From positions 1,488,001 through 1,552,000 of the forward strand of contig JAXBDG010000006.1 of assembly GCA_036320915.1 (NCBI GenBank): a DNA stretch of 64,000 nt. Reading direction: 5' to 3'. Each line of letters opens with the position of its first letter. Position 1 is the first letter of the stretch. A program made the translations under genes and the position numbers. The notes beneath the pieces are model-generated. The model was not told where the DNA came from. It saw only the letters and a program-made list of their open reading frames with translations, and searched no databases. This DNA comes from Linnemannia elongata (Eukaryota; Mortierellomycota; Mortierellomycetes; Mortierellales; Mortierellaceae). Shown in pieces: positions 45,530 to 58,582 of this stretch.

Positions 45530-47200
45530 CTATTCAAGGATATGTACCTCACAAAACTCTGAGTCATGGTATTCTAGAGACGCTAACATAGCAGAGATAT
45601 CCTTGTTGAACAGTGGAGGTCCACAGACCAAAATCTGTAACTGCTCCCTGTTATCCTCTTGACGGTCATGGGAAGCTTGACTTGGTTGGAGGGTATTACG
45701 GAGTAGGTCGAGGGTGATCCGTCCCACATGGAACTGGTGGTCCCCTTCTTGTTTTGGGACATGGTTGACCAAAGAAGAAGTAGACGACAGGACATGCTGA
45801 ACTCGCACTGTCGTCCGTCTCACCAACGACAACGACAATTCAGCGGTCATATCTGAGATCTCTTCCTCACGCTTCTGATCCCTCTCCCCTCCATCCTCCT
45901 GCCTCTGATCCTCTGTACAAGACAGCCTAAAGGACTGAAGCTCCTGGCGCAACCAAATATCGTCCGTGGTCCGATTACAATACACCAGATCCACTTCATC
46001 TGCCTCCCAGAACTGTTCGTCCCTCCCCTCCCTCTCCCTACCTTCCCGTACCTCTCCTGATGAAGGTGGTTCTTGATGGTGTTGTTGGGAGTGAAGGGCG
46101 CGTAAGACTTGGTACATGGGTGTGATCCCCGACCCGGCCGCAATCATCACTATCCGCTTCTTGTGCCTTCTTGTTCCTGATCCTGCCGTTACCAGGCTAT
46201 CATCCTGCTGCTGCTGCTGCTTCTGTTGTTGTTGCTGCTGTTGGTTCCGCTGACGGTCTCGACCAGTCTGGATAGGACCTCGAAGAAACAACACCCCCAT
46301 TTTGCCATCGACGCCAGTATGCTCGGTATAGACTTCCAAGGCGCGGAACATATCAGACGTCGCGTGCGGGGAAGGATAAAGCTTGACCAAGAACGCCATC
46401 CGATCCTCCAATCCCTGCCTAACATCTCTCTCCAGGTTTTCACCTCTTCGAGCAGATCCAGTCGCCGCTGTATGAAGCCGCGACATGTCGACAGGTGTGA
46501 ACGCCTTTGTCAAGTACTGTCCATCCGCCTGTTGGAACCGAATAAGGAGATGAAACATTGTCGTGCTAGGATCATCCTTCTTCTTCTTGGGGTAGTACGG
46601 TAAGTCACAAAAAACCAAGAGTGTGTTGTCGGAGAGGTACCGTTTCTCGAGGACCTTGAACGGCCGATACGATCGAATACTCAGTCCCTGCCCACCAACA
46701 TCATCATCATCATCCTCCCTCTCTTCCACCGTTCCTTCCTCTATCTTGCGAATATCGACACTCCTGCTCCCGTCCTCACGGCCAGTATCTTCAGTCTCCT
46801 CTAAATCCCGACACGCATCCTCAACTGCACCCTTCAACTTGCGACACTTCTCTCGATGGACAGCCAGATCTTCCCAGTAGATGGTATTCACACAGGGCTC
46901 ACAGTCGTTCCCGCAGCACTCTCCGGGCCCCGGCTTGCGCGGTTCTGGGGGTAAGACGAGCCGGAGCTGCTTCTTCCGTGTGCGCAGGTTATAGGATGTG
47001 ATGATCCCGTATTGTGCTGCACTTGTTGCTGTTGTTCCTTGTTGAGGTCGTGGTTGTGGTCGTGGTTGAGGCCCGTCAATCGATGTAGAGGATTGTTCCT
47101 GTTGCTGTTGCTGCTGTGGTTGTTGCTGTTCCTTGTCTTGGGCCTTGGCCTTGGCGGCAGCAATCTCCTCGAGCCATTTTGCCACTGCCGAGTTGCTCAT
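45530..47200 (-). CDS. Oxidoreductase-like/cytochrome-b5-reductase-like flavoprotein (copy B)
   Basis: This is a 556-residue duplicate of 29834-31504. It differs in a short window after the Cys-rich domain, where an A loss and a C gain swap KVQFEDACRD for KGAVEDACRD while restoring the frame. Such compensating homopolymer indels are typical of consensus error, though real change cannot be excluded. All FAD- and NAD-binding motifs are retained. Family and role are as given for copy A. Confidence 0.85.
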   Translation of the reverse strand: MSNSAVAKWLEEIAAAKAKAQDKEQQQPQQQQQQEQSSTSIDGPQPRPQPRPQQGTTATSAAQYGIITSYNLRTRKKQLRLVLPPEPRKPGPGECCGNDCEPCVNTIYWEDLAVHREKCRKLKGAVEDACRDLEETEDTGREDGSRSVDIRKIEEGTVEEREDDDDDVGGQGLSIRSYRPFKVLEKRYLSDNTLLVFCDLPYYPKKKKDDPSTTMFHLLIRFQQADGQYLTKAFTPVDMSRLHTAATGSARRGENLERDVRQGLEDRMAFLVKLYPSPHATSDMFRALEVYTEHTGVDGKMGVLFLRGPIQTGRDRQRNQQQQQQQKQQQQQDDSLVTAGSGTRRHKKRIVMIAAGSGITPMYQVLRALHSQQHHQEPPSSGEVREGREREGRDEQFWEADEVDLVYCNRTTDDIWLRQELQSFRLSCTEDQRQEDGGERDQKREEEISDMTAELSLSLVRRTTVRVQHVLSSTSSLVNHVPKQEGDHQFHVGRITLDLLRNTLQPSQASHDRQEDNREQLQILVCGPPLFNKDISAMLASLEYHDSEFCEVHILE

Positions 47201-47404
47201 TCAGTTACAAGAGTAATGAAGAAAAAAGAAGAGGATGAGTCAACTCCGTCTAACCCCCTCCTAGCATCACATTCATTTCTGACCTGCAGCAGTCACGTCA
47301 ATGGTTGGTGGAGCATGTGGGCGCAATGGTATATGCCTTTGATACCTCGTACATAGAACGTCGATGCAGACAGTGTTGGCAAGCAAGACTAGAGGGGCTG
47401 TAGG

Positions 47405-47410
<6 letters not shown>

Positions 47411-47481
<71 letters not shown>
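47411..47481. repeat. (GA)35 microsatellite (copy B)
   Basis: This is the same length as at 31720-31790. Confidence 0.97.
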
Positions 47482-47484
<3 letters not shown>

Positions 47485-47901
47485 AATCGCATGACTGAAC
47501 ATTATTGAACTGACATTCTCAATTTTTTTTTTTATTAGATTTTTTTTGGGAAGGATGCTAGATAAAATACAGGTTTTTGATGGTTGCGAAAGTGAAAAAC
47601 GAACACAGGAAAAAAAAAAAAAACAGTTGCAAGGAAAGAAAGGCGAAAGAAGAAAACAGCAAAAGTGAAACGAGAAAGCGACAGAGGACGCAAACGAAGA
47701 GTATAGTTTTTTGATGTACGGTGAAAACGAGGTCGTAGCAGAGAAGAACCGCGAGTCATTGAAACGAGCGAGGGTATCAAAGTAGAAAAAGAAAGAAAAA
47801 AAAAATGCGATTGAGAACTGTGAATGCTGATAACAATAAAAACAAAAAAAATATGCAAAATAACAAGGAAATTAAAAACAAAAACTTGAATAGCTGTCGC
47901 G

Positions 47902-50900
47902 TCAAAGAGGGAGCTCCACAGATGCCGATGGAACAGCTGCAACACCGCCGTCGTCATCGTCTTCGGCTTCGAGATCGCCCTCCTCGTCTCCGTCATCACC
48001 CTCGCCATACGTCACATCATCGTCGTCGTCGACCTCAACATCGCCATAGCCCATCGACTTCTTGTCGCCTCCTGCCTTGATATACTTCTTTCCTATCGGG
48101 GTCGACCCTTGTTCCTTGCTTGGAACGATCGATCCATGGTACACCGCTGGCAAGTTGTCTTGTCCTTGTCCCAAAGAGTGAGACTGTGTTGGCTTGGATC
48201 CATTCACAAGCGAGGCTGCGGTAGAACCAGACGACGACCGCTCTTCCTTTGGAAGTTTCTTGAACAACTTGGTCATGTAATCCTTAATGAACCGGCGAAT
48301 CTTGTTCTTCATTCCCTGCGTCACCTCCGTCAACTCGCCAGCCTTGAATGACTTTGAGCGCATCTCCTTATCCGCAATCAAGTGCGTGATCTAATCAAGG
48401 CAAAAGGGAATATTAGCATATGTGGTATCAAACCATGCCATGACCACTTTCACCGCCAACAAAACATATAGGTATCAAGTCATCGTTCAATTAGACTTAC
48501 CCTGCGGGCATGCTTCTTGAATGCTTCGCTGGATCCGAGCTTAGCCTTGTACTTGGCCATATTCTTGACAACAGTGGCAGAAAGCTAAAATCAATGAAGC
48601 AACAAGCAGAAAAGGGAGTTGTTAATATGGAATGACTTGTGAAATTTAAGCAATCTACAACACCAATGACCAGAGAACACAAATACAACAAAAAAAAACT
48701 TACAGCTGCCTTCAAGTCCTTTTCGTTCATGGGCTTCAAGGGCTTGCCGCTGCTGCTCAACCGCATCGCAGAGGGCGAGTGAGGGTTGGTGAGACGAGCA
48801 CTGGGCGAATCCACATCGTGGGCACTCGCTCCGGCACTTCCTGATCCATTGGCCAAATGCTTTTGCTTCTGCTTATCATAGGCACGCCCAATGACTTCCT
48901 GGAGCTGCTCCTGAGTGAAGCCATCGATATTGACAGGTTTAGGCGGCTCCGGCGACGGCACCCTTGCCGTAGAGATCGGCTGCTGATGACGAGATTGCGG
49001 TGTCCGGTGGTAAGAATGTGTGGAGGCGGTCGGTCCGTAGTGTGAAAGGGGTGCGGTTGGGAGTGGGTTCTGGCTGGACTTCAGCTGACGATTCGACTCT
49101 TGGAGGGTCCCACTGAGTCGCGCGTGTGATCTCGTTGTAGTAATAGATGCGACCCTCGGGATCGCTCGCCTTTGACCAATTGGGAGGAAGTTCGGTCGAA
49201 GGAGGATAGGGGGATGAGGAAGAATAGGCGCGCGAAGACGCGCTCCTGTAGTAGTGAGGCTTCGAGTATGACGGATAGTTGGAAGAATGTCGATAGTACT
49301 GCGAATTAGAGTAACTTCCGCTATGGCTGCCATAGCGAGAATGAGGGTAGTCACCGTGACCACTGTTGCTCCGGTATTGGTAACCGTTACTCTGCTGTAA
49401 CGAGGGGGGTCCCAAGGCAACAGCAGGTGTGGACTGATCAGCTGACGCCGGCGCTAACGCGGAGCCGGCACTCTGCAAGTCCGCTGGCAAAGAGTAATTC
49501 CTGAGAGGGGTCGGGGTGGCCTGTGTCGGAGGGCTGCTGTTCCTCGAAGCAGCTGCTGAAGGTGACCGGACGACCGTGTCATCCCCAAGCACCAATGACT
49601 GAACTGCAGCAACTGCCGCTGACACGGGAGGAGTCGTTGAGGTAGAGACGGTTCCTGTTCCTGAAATAGTCGCCTGTTCCGACAAAGTCTCAGGAACACG
49701 AGGTCCTAAAGGAATGACCTGGGAAGCATCCGCCTGAGCAGCAATTCCAGAGTCGGGTCGTTGAGCTACTCCTTCCTTGGCGGGTGACGTTGGTCGAGAC
49801 GCCTCCTTGGACCAGACGCCCTGTTGGGTAGCAGGAGATTGAGAAAGCTCGCGGCGGGCAGGAGCTGCTGGAGAGCCATCACGAGATCTGCGGCGTGGCG
49901 AAGGTGGGGGCTGATTGTAAATGCGTTCGCGTGGTTCCCGGTGGCTTCGGAACTCGCGATCATAATCCCGCTCGCGATAGTACTCGTAATAACGCTCCCG
50001 TTCGCGGTCACGATCGCTCCGGTAGTGCTCGTAGCGTCCGCGTTCGTAGCCATTCTTGGACATGCCATAGGGGTCGATGCGACCATACGACTCGGAGCGG
50101 CTGTAGCCCGAGTCGCCAGAGCGACCATACGACCCCTCTCGGCTATGAGGCTCCATCCGCCCGTACATGTCCAACCGCCCGTAGCTATCCGCCATCCTGC
50201 CGTAGTGTTCGGGTCCACGATGAGAGTCGGACCTGGAAGAATATTCTGGAGAGTCGAAAGGGTGGTTGTGATACCTGGAGGCTGCGTCTTGTGGTGTGGC
50301 AGATGCAGATGCAGATGCGTCTATCTCCTCTGCTGGAGTCTGGTCAGAGCCACCGTCGAATCTGCCGCGCTTCTCCATACCAGCAGGTGTAGATGCACGT
50401 TCCTCATCGTCGTATTGGCGTTTACCCAGTCCTTCACCTGCTCCGGATCCATTAGACTCGGCTGGTGACATAAAAGTAGAGGGTTCGTCGACAGGGGTAC
50501 TTGCGGCGTCAGTGGTAGTGTTGGTAGTGGATGCAGTGACGACCTAGAAAAATACGCAGTGATTGGTCAGTAATGCTACATAACGGAGTGCAAAGGTAAC
50601 ATCAGTAAGAACCATGACTAAAAAAAATGCAATAATCAACGAACCTGTTTTTTGGCCTTGGGAATTCTGTAGGATGGCTTGAGCTCTTTCCATTGCCCCA
50701 AGACCTCCTGAGCCATACCCTTAGAAGGGCACTCGGGTCCGTCAGCGACCTCCTGAACAGCTTCCTCGATCAATGAATCCTCGATAGCGTTACGGGAGAG
50801 AAGAGGAATGCTAGGCAGGACAAACATGATGCCCATGATGATATCGGGCTCATCCTTGTAGTGTTTCAGCCACGCCTTCAGAATGACCAGTCCGTGAAGG

Positions 50901-53423
50901 ACCAGGAACCGCCGTAAACAAGCTCGCTCAGTTGTGGCCATCAGTTTTGCCAGCAGGCGCTTGCTCTTCTCTACCTTGGGCTTCATAAACATGATGCGGG
51001 CAAGTTTCTCCATCAGGATCGGATCCTCAATACCGCGTGTGACCCTCCGCTCCTCGATCTCTTCCTCGTAATCGCCATCGTGGCCCTTGTCCTTCTTTGG
51101 ATGTCTCAGGCTCATCTGGTTTTCGAGGTCGATCTCATCCTCGTCCTCTACCTCATCCAGATGGTTATAGTCGTCCAATCTCGTTGCGGACGACCTCTTG
51201 TTACCACCAATAAATCCTGAACAGTTGGCCTCTCCGCAGTAGCACTTTTGTGCCTCGGCGCTATGAAAAGAAATCAGCAAAGGAGAGTGTGATTAGTTTT
51301 AAAGCACAAAGCAAGCATGATATCGCCGAACGCAGTATATCCCAATTCGCCATGCCTTGCACTTACCCATAGCGTTCAAATTGGTAGTCAAATGTCAACT
51401 CCTCTCCTTCTGCAACGCGTTTGATGGTGAAGATGCCGATCCTGAGTTTGGAGCCGACGACCCACTTTTCCAAATGACAGTTGGGGTTGCAGGAGTGGTT
51501 GATAAATCTTGCGAGACATCCTTTCTTGGTCGCATCGATAACCTCATCTGATTGCAATGACATGAAGTAAAAGTGCTCTACTCCAGCTAGAGAGTACTCC
51601 CTCGTCCTCTTGACGAAGCTCGAGTGAGGCAACACTTCTCCGATGTACTCCATAACAAAAGAACCACTATTTCAGTTGAAGGGTGCAGTAAATGTGTTAG
51701 TGCACATATCCAAGTGCCTATCGCCGAAAGCCAAACAGAGCATCCTCTCTGCAACACGTCAAGTTGTGGACTTACGCTGGTAACCCCTCCATAGCACGGA
51801 GGCCAAAACCCTTCTTCTCAGTCTTGACGACATCCACGTCTGCATTCTGCTTCATTTGAAACCTATGGCATGGAAAAGACAGCCGTGTTAGTCTCCTATC
51901 CAGTTGTCGAATGTCAAAGCTCAGCTAGCATTCAATTACTAATAATCCATGTTATATACCTCCTGTTCAAGCAGTAAGAGCCACAAGGACAGTCATCCTC
52001 GATACATTCCACGAGAAGATTCCTGTTGATGCAGTCTGGACCACATGCCTTCCACCTTGGGTCACGACCTAATATGCAAACAATGAAAAAATGTATATGA
52101 AAATTAGCATACTCTCAAAAAGCGATCCATTCATAACGAGATATCTCAATTAGGCTTCATCATCCTGACTTACTAGGGTTGTATTTACACTGGCAAGGGA
52201 GGCAGTCGTCCACGGGAGAGTTTCCTGTATTGGCGCCACGATAAATGTTGTGCTCAATCTGCTGGTAGGTACTTTGGGCATCATTCATGGCAGAAGGTAG
52301 GCTTTTGATGGTTGGAGGTCCGAGGGGTGGCGGTGGTGGTGGAGGCGGCACAGAGTGCTTACTCCTGTATAAACGGCTGTCATTCTCCTCTTCTTCATCA
52401 TCGACATGGACCTCCTCGTCATCCGAGTCATAGACAATGCGTCGGCTCCGTGGACGGGTGAAGCTATCGGCACGATCCGAAGGCTCGAAGTCATTCCTGT
52501 CCTCGTCTTGGATGTCCTTGAAACCAGCGTCAAACTCATCCTTTAGCTTCTGCTGATATTGACGCTCGGACTCGTTGAGGACGATCTTGTCGGACGACTG
52601 GTCCTCCTTGTCAAAATCAAAGAGCCGTGAGAGTGGGATGGGACTTGAGATTTCCAGTTTTTCCAGCTTTGGGGACTGAGACGCGGCCTGAGGCTGCGAA
52701 TTGGACGGGAAGGCAGCTTTTGTTGGCGTTCCTGGTTCGGAGAATGGTGCATGAAGAGATGCCAGGGAGGCACATATTTCTAAAAGGGTCAGTAATACTT
52801 GTATTAGCCATACATTTCAAAAATAAGTTCATACGCCATACTGTCGATAATACGATGTGATAGGTAGGGAGAATTGAGTTCCTTACCTGGCTCATCCTGC
52901 TTAAGCTCTGGGATGATACTGCTGAATCCTGTCTCCTTGGCGTGCTCGATCGTCATCATGGCATCGCATATTGAAGAGGACGGCGATGTGGAAGTAGAGC
53001 TATTGGTCGACGAAGGCCCAGCAGAGCTGTCAGCTGATCCGGACGCACGATGCTGAGTCACCCTTCCGCTTTCCATCATAGAGTCGTCCTTGAGGAGGCT
53101 GGGCAGCATGTGAATAAGTGGTGGCAGGTCAAGGACGGGAGCCTGGGTGAGGTGCAGGGAATCCAGAGTCGAAGTGTATGAAGTGTTGGGTTTGCGCTGT
53201 TGGAGTAGTGTCTATCAAACAAAAGATGCAAACGTGATATGTCCAGGTGGTTAAGAAAGCTCACTGTGCCCTTGTATTGCAAACGGCAAGTTAATATGTC
53301 ATGATCAGTCCCCCGGTCCGCATCAAAAGTGCCGTGGTGAGCCAAAAGTCCCGTGTAGTGCGATGTAATGCAAGTCTCTTGTTCATCCTGCCCTAGCGCG
53401 CTCTGAGAATGGTATGTCGACAA
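47902..53423 (-). pseudogene. SET2: Set2 H3K36 methyltransferase copy B, frameshifted
   Basis: The exon structure mirrors copy A: 53265-53423, 52887-53211, 52174-52779, 51960-52068, 51776-51862, 51367-51666, 50645-51260, 48704-50543, 48501-48584 and 47902-48390. AWS, SET and post-SET regions are intact. In the large eighth exon one extra T (GCGGTTGGG, near 49056, where copy A has GCGGTGGG) shifts the frame just after the WW domain, so the SRI domain would be lost. The protein would end soon after, at about residue 1270. If real, this would be a catalytically competent Set2 unable to dock on RNA polymerase II. If a consensus error, it is an intact duplicate. Confidence 0.85.
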
Positions 53424-54625
53424 GTCCTAGAGCCTTTCTCTGATGAGTCCTCATGCATCCAGCAACAGTCCGAACAGATCCGCAAAGACAACAAAAGGCT
53501 GTCAACCGGTGTAGGTCTGTTTTGCTCCCTGCTCCTTGCTCCTTGTTGCCTCTTGGCAGCAGGCAACAATACACAACGCCTTCGTGTGAGGCCTGCTTTG
53601 ATTCCAAGGTTCCCTGCTGAGTGCCGCGAGGAAAGGCGGCAAGAGCCTGCAGGCAGCTGAGGCTCATGTCCAGCTGCGATAACCTCCAGTAGACGGTGAT
53701 GAGTGTTTGTGGTGCATGCCTTGTCCCCGTATAATACTACAAATTCAAATAAAAGGAAAAAAAAGGGTATCCTCTCCCGTCAAAAGGAAGGGGTGAAGAC
53801 TGAGAGCATGGGGGGACTTCAGAAGTAGATTCCGAGGGTTGCTTTATTACCTTTGTGGAAGGCAGAGGATGGGGGTGCGGCTTGGTTGATTCGGCAGTGA
53901 TGTTTTGTCCTTGTTGTTGTTATTGTTGGCGGCAAGTCAGTCGAGTCCAGGTGAAGAGTAATTACAGTGGACGAGGATTAAGAGGCATAAAAAAGTGGTG
54001 GTGATAGAAAGTAGAAAAAGAAAGAGGCGTCTAATACTATATGAGTATGGGAGTGTGTGTGTTTTGTACAGGGTGTGGGGACGGATGAAGGTAAAGGAGG
54101 GGGAGAGGGAATGAGGCAAAAAAAAAAAAAAAAAAAAAAAAGAGTAACAAAAGAAAAAACGAATCAGACAACCAGAGCATAAAACAACAATAACAAAGAA
54201 GGCGGAAGCGCAGCGCAGAAATAGGAAAGAGTATCAACTCAGACCGGACGAGTAAAATGAAGGACGTCGTCTTGCCTTATCCCCCAAGCACCCTCGAACG
54301 ACAGATAGGCAAACCACTCTGGAAAAATAAACAGCGACCTTGCCGCTGCACCTACTGGGGCTATTCTCTCCCACGATAGTGTTCTCCACTCGTTAGCTGC
54401 TTTGCCTATCCTTCCTCAGACAACTTAACCAAAAAGACCCCGCCTTCTTTTTTTTTTTTTTTTTTTTTTTTTTTTGCCACCACATTTTGGTGCTGTTGTT
54501 TTGAATGTCCAAAGGCAGTCACGATCTTTTATTCAAAAAGCTCAAAGCAATGCGAGAACCAACAAAAAAGCAAAAACGAAGAACAGGAGCTGAGAGTAGG
54601 TCAGCAATCACCACCCCTCAACACT
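53424..54625. other. Intergenic, copy B of SET2 promoter region
   Basis: This repeats 37736-38933 with four one-base gains in C, G, G and T runs. No gene is recognised. Confidence 0.6.
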
Positions 54626-56047
54626 CTAGCGGAGGGAGGCTCCAGAGGCGCCATTCCAGTTTCCACGCTGACCAGTGGAAGAGGTCTGTCTCAGCGATGT
54701 CGAGTGACCGCCCGCCTGACCCTGGAGACCACTGCCATGAGTGCCTCCTCCTGCTGCTGTTGCACCTCCTACTCCGCCGTTGTAGCCCTGCGAGTATCCA
54801 GATCCAAATCGATACTGGCTGGTTTGCTGCGCAGGGGGATATCCAGTGGCTGATCCATACTCATACTGCTGCTGCTGGTCGTACCCCTGACCGTAGCCTT
54901 GGCCATAGCCCTGTTGACCGCCCAATCCTTGGCTACCATAGGGTGTGTTGCCAATGTTGGCATATCCTCCTCCATACGCTAAGAATAGAAGCAAAAAAAA
55001 TGTTGTTAGCGGCGCTTGGCTGTTGCCCGATTAGGATTGTCATTTTTCCCGCCATTTTTCCCCCTTTGATTCCTTGGCCCAAACATACAAAAAACACATG
55101 CTCTGCTAAACTTACAGTTCTGTCCGCCAAATCCACCAAAGCCAATGCCATATCCACCGCTAGCGTTTCTCCCACCAAATCGTGCCTGGGTGTTAATGTT
55201 TGTGAAGGCCGAGTTGCTGTTATTGTTGCTGCTATTCGATTTGCACACGAGCACAAAAGAGATATTTGTGTCAATCCTCTAGTCATCATGCGTTGATCGT
55301 TGTCACGGAGGACGTCAATACTACTGTTTCGTTTTTTTTTCTATCTTGTGCCGGGCTGTTTTATGGACTTACTTGAATCCAGTTTGACTGTAGCTTTGGT
55401 CACCGATGACAGATACTCCCTTTGGACCGGTGACGTTAGATGCCTGCATGCCCTTAGTGCCTTGAACCAGATCAAACTCGACCTACACACATGGTTATGT
55501 GCAAGTGTGGAAAATGGGAGAATGTGAGAAGAAAAAAAAAGTCAATACATAATTTATCAGCGACGGTAAGATCAGTTCCTTATGGCATGCCCCAACTCAT
55601 CAGTTACTTGATAGTATTGCGTGCACATGTCGTGTTAGAAAAAGGCCGGAAGGACAGTGCAAAGTAGAGACGAACCTCTTCTCCCTCGGCTAAAGACTTG
55701 AACCCTCCATCGTTCTGGATCGCCGTGTGGTGAACAAAGACTACCAGAAAAATGGGCGGAGAGAGGCGAAAAATGCCAAAAAATTTGAGTTACACAACCG
55801 TTTTTATTTCTCATGCCAACAACACTTAGGTGTTGGTTTTGTGCTGACACACGACAGTAACGGCAACAACGTAATACAGACACAACGGTGTAAAGCAGGA
55901 CAAAGCGAAGACAAAATGAGGGGCGTGAGACTTACCCTCGTCGACAGGGGCAGCCTCGGTACTCTCAGAAGGGATGATAAAGCCAAAGCCCTTTTGACTG
56001 TTAAAGAACTTGACCTTTCCGGTCCGGCGTGGGGTGGTAGATGACAT
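54626..56047 (-). CDS. Cold-shock-domain RNA-binding protein (copy B)
   Basis: Exons 55936-56047, 55676-55740, 55373-55482, 55116-55231 and 54626-54978 match copy A at a constant offset of 15692, giving the same 251-residue protein with an intact cold-shock domain and Gly/Tyr/Gln-rich tail. I saw no difference. Its complete upstream region is also duplicated, so it should be expressed like copy A if the duplication is real. Confidence 0.9.
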
Positions 56048-56258
56048 GGGGTGCGGGGAACAAGGTATGTGTTTTGTGAGCGAGAAAGAGGATGGGTGAG
56101 CGTGGTGAGAGGTGATAGTGAAGTTGGGCAGAGAACAAGAAGGAGGTGAGCTTAATACGAGTCGATCGCCGGGTCAAATGCAAGCTACATCGGTCACGAG
56201 ACGAGCTTGTGGTGATGGAAGTGTATGTGGTATCATGTTGAGTTTATTCTCCTCAATC

Positions 56259-57190
56259 CTATGCTGTCTTTGCAATCTTGATCTGGAAGGTACAGGCGGG
56301 GAGAGAGGACGTCTCGGCCACGACGACGCTTGCGATGCCCAGGTTGGAGAGAATTCCGCGAAGGATCCCGCACGGAAACCATAGGTACTATAGGCCGCCA
56401 TTGATGAGAACAAAGACGTCAACCAGTCAGAACAAAACAACACAGATAGCAATGTCCACTGCATGAACGAATGTGATAGAACACAATCTGTCCTTACTGG
56501 TGTCACTTTCTTCACAGATTCCGCGGAGCTCTGGTCATGTGCCATCCTGGTGAACCAGCGGAAGCCATTGTCCTGAAGCACATAGACGCCCTAATGGTTC
56601 CAAGTATGGACAAGCGATAGAGTGGTGTTAGTACCGACTGATTTAATACGTGCTGTTCATACTTTGTGTGTTGTCTCGGCGTAATTAACTCTGGATGCCA
56701 ATTCTACGCACTCTGTGATTAGTCTTCAGGTTGTCGACCTGCTTCTTGAACAAGAACATCCAGACCTCCTTGCACACAAACTTAACCACATCCAGATTGT
56801 CTGCGAACCTCAACCTGTCCTTGCTGATTCTATAAAAGTGAGAAACATGGGCTAATCGGTTAGTTTGTTTGAAGCCCTTTGCGGAGCAACATTAATGATC
56901 CCTTGGACAATAAAAGAAGGCTTATCATACTTTTCAATGAGCCGCTCGCCTACACGGAATCCAATCATTTCCAGCTTGTAGTAGACCGCCTCCATAGCCT
57001 CGTCTCCCTCAGAGTAATCCTTAGGTCCCCCGGCGCCATCGTTCGGGTTGCCAAGACTAGAGTCTCTGTCGGTGTTGAGGCGTAGGGCGTCGTCTTTGAT
57101 AGTCCTGATCATTGCCTCGACCATCTCTGTCGTGAGGAACTCGACTGCGGACTCGTTGACGAGTTTTACTGGAGCCTGACTCGATGCCAT
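56259..57190 (-). CDS. TRS33: TRAPP complex subunit Trs33/TRAPPC6 (copy B)
   Basis: Exons 56931-57190, 56712-56829, 56498-56590 and 56259-56387 match copy A at a constant offset of 15692 and encode the same 199 residues. The divergent promoter shared with NF-YB copy B is present in full. No difference from copy A was seen. Confidence 0.9.
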
Positions 57191-57605
57191 TGTGTATATA
57201 GGTCGGATAAAAGGCTGAAGATGGCGGTGTATCTGTGTGTGTCCTGTGCGGTTGAGAGAGAGAGCTTTCTGCTTGTGATGAAAGTGATGATGGGCGACGC
57301 GACGGGGACGATGGAGAAGAATAAGACAGTCGAAGGGAGGATATTCACGTACAACGCCAACAACGTACACAGAATTTGCCTCGCTGACTTGTGCGAGGAA
57401 GAAAAAAAATCTCGAATGAAACAAGCGGGGTGCTGACTTGTCGAAGAAAAAGGTAACGAGAAAAAAAAACGCCTGCCGCCGTTCTTTTCTTCTCTCATCA
57501 ACACTTTCCCTCCCCCGCTAACAGCAACCTCACAACTCACCCACAGACCACAAAAACGCAAAGAGAAGAACATACAAACAAAACCTCAACCTTGTACGCA
57601 CCACC

Positions 57606-58582
57606 ATGTCTGAGCAGCACCAGTCCGGAGACGAGTTGGATGATTACAAGGAGCAGGATCGCTTCTTGCCCATCGCCAACGTTGCCAGGATTATGAAGAA
57701 GGCTCTCCCCGACAACGCCAAGATTGCAAAGGAGGCCAAGGAGACCGTGCAGGAGTGCGTCTCAGAGTTTATCTCCTTCATCACCAGCGAAGGTATGTCT
57801 CCCCCGTCCTCTTTTGAATTCAAGCCTGAGTCCCCAAGCCTCAACTCTCGTTGTTATTAGAGTGGTAGTGGAGGCATCATTTGTTAGCTGTGGTTGTTCT
57901 TTTTCTTTGCTGTTTTACGCACTCTCGTTTGTTCTCACTTCGTTTCTACACTTTACTCACACATCACTGATTTACTCATGTTCTTGTTGCCTCAAAATTA
58001 GCCAGCGACAGATGTCAGCTTGAGAAGCGCAAGACGATCAACGGCGAGGATATCTTGTGGGCAATGCAGTCTCTTGGATTCGAGAACTATGCCGAGGCAC
58101 TCAAGATTTACTTGTCAAAATACAGAGAGGTAAATAACTTAACAGAAACGTCAAGGCTAGAGCGATTTACTTGGTTTTCACTGGACGATCCTGGAGCCAC
58201 GTTTGTCTGTTCTTGTTTGGTTTTGCGCCCAACAACAAAACAACAGGAAAAACCCATCCCAAGAACAATAGAACTAAAACCTTGTCTCCCTCGCAACCCT
58301 TGTCTTGGATCTCTGCTCTGCACAACCCCCCTTCTGATCTCTTCCTTCTCTCCTGCCCCCTTCACCGTTTCTTTTTTTTTTTTCTTTTTTTTTTTTTTTT
58401 AAAAAAAAAACAAACATAATTATCGATAGACCACCAAGATTGAACGTCAGGCAGCAACAACAAAGGACAAGGAGGGCGAGGAGGAGACCAAGAACTTGGA
58501 TGATGGCGGTATTTTCCATCAGCAGGACGTCAATGCTGGATATTATCATCAGCAGAACGGCGAGTACTCCAACATCCACTAA
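57606..58582 (+). CDS. HAP3: NF-YB/Hap3 CCAAT-binding subunit (copy B)
   Basis: Exons 57606-57792, 58002-58129 and 58430-58582 encode the same 155-residue histone-fold protein as copy A. Two identical complete copies of one subunit of an obligate heterotrimer would be a dosage imbalance relative to NF-YA and NF-YC unless those are also duplicated. The intact kinase gene follows in convergent orientation. Confidence 0.93.
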
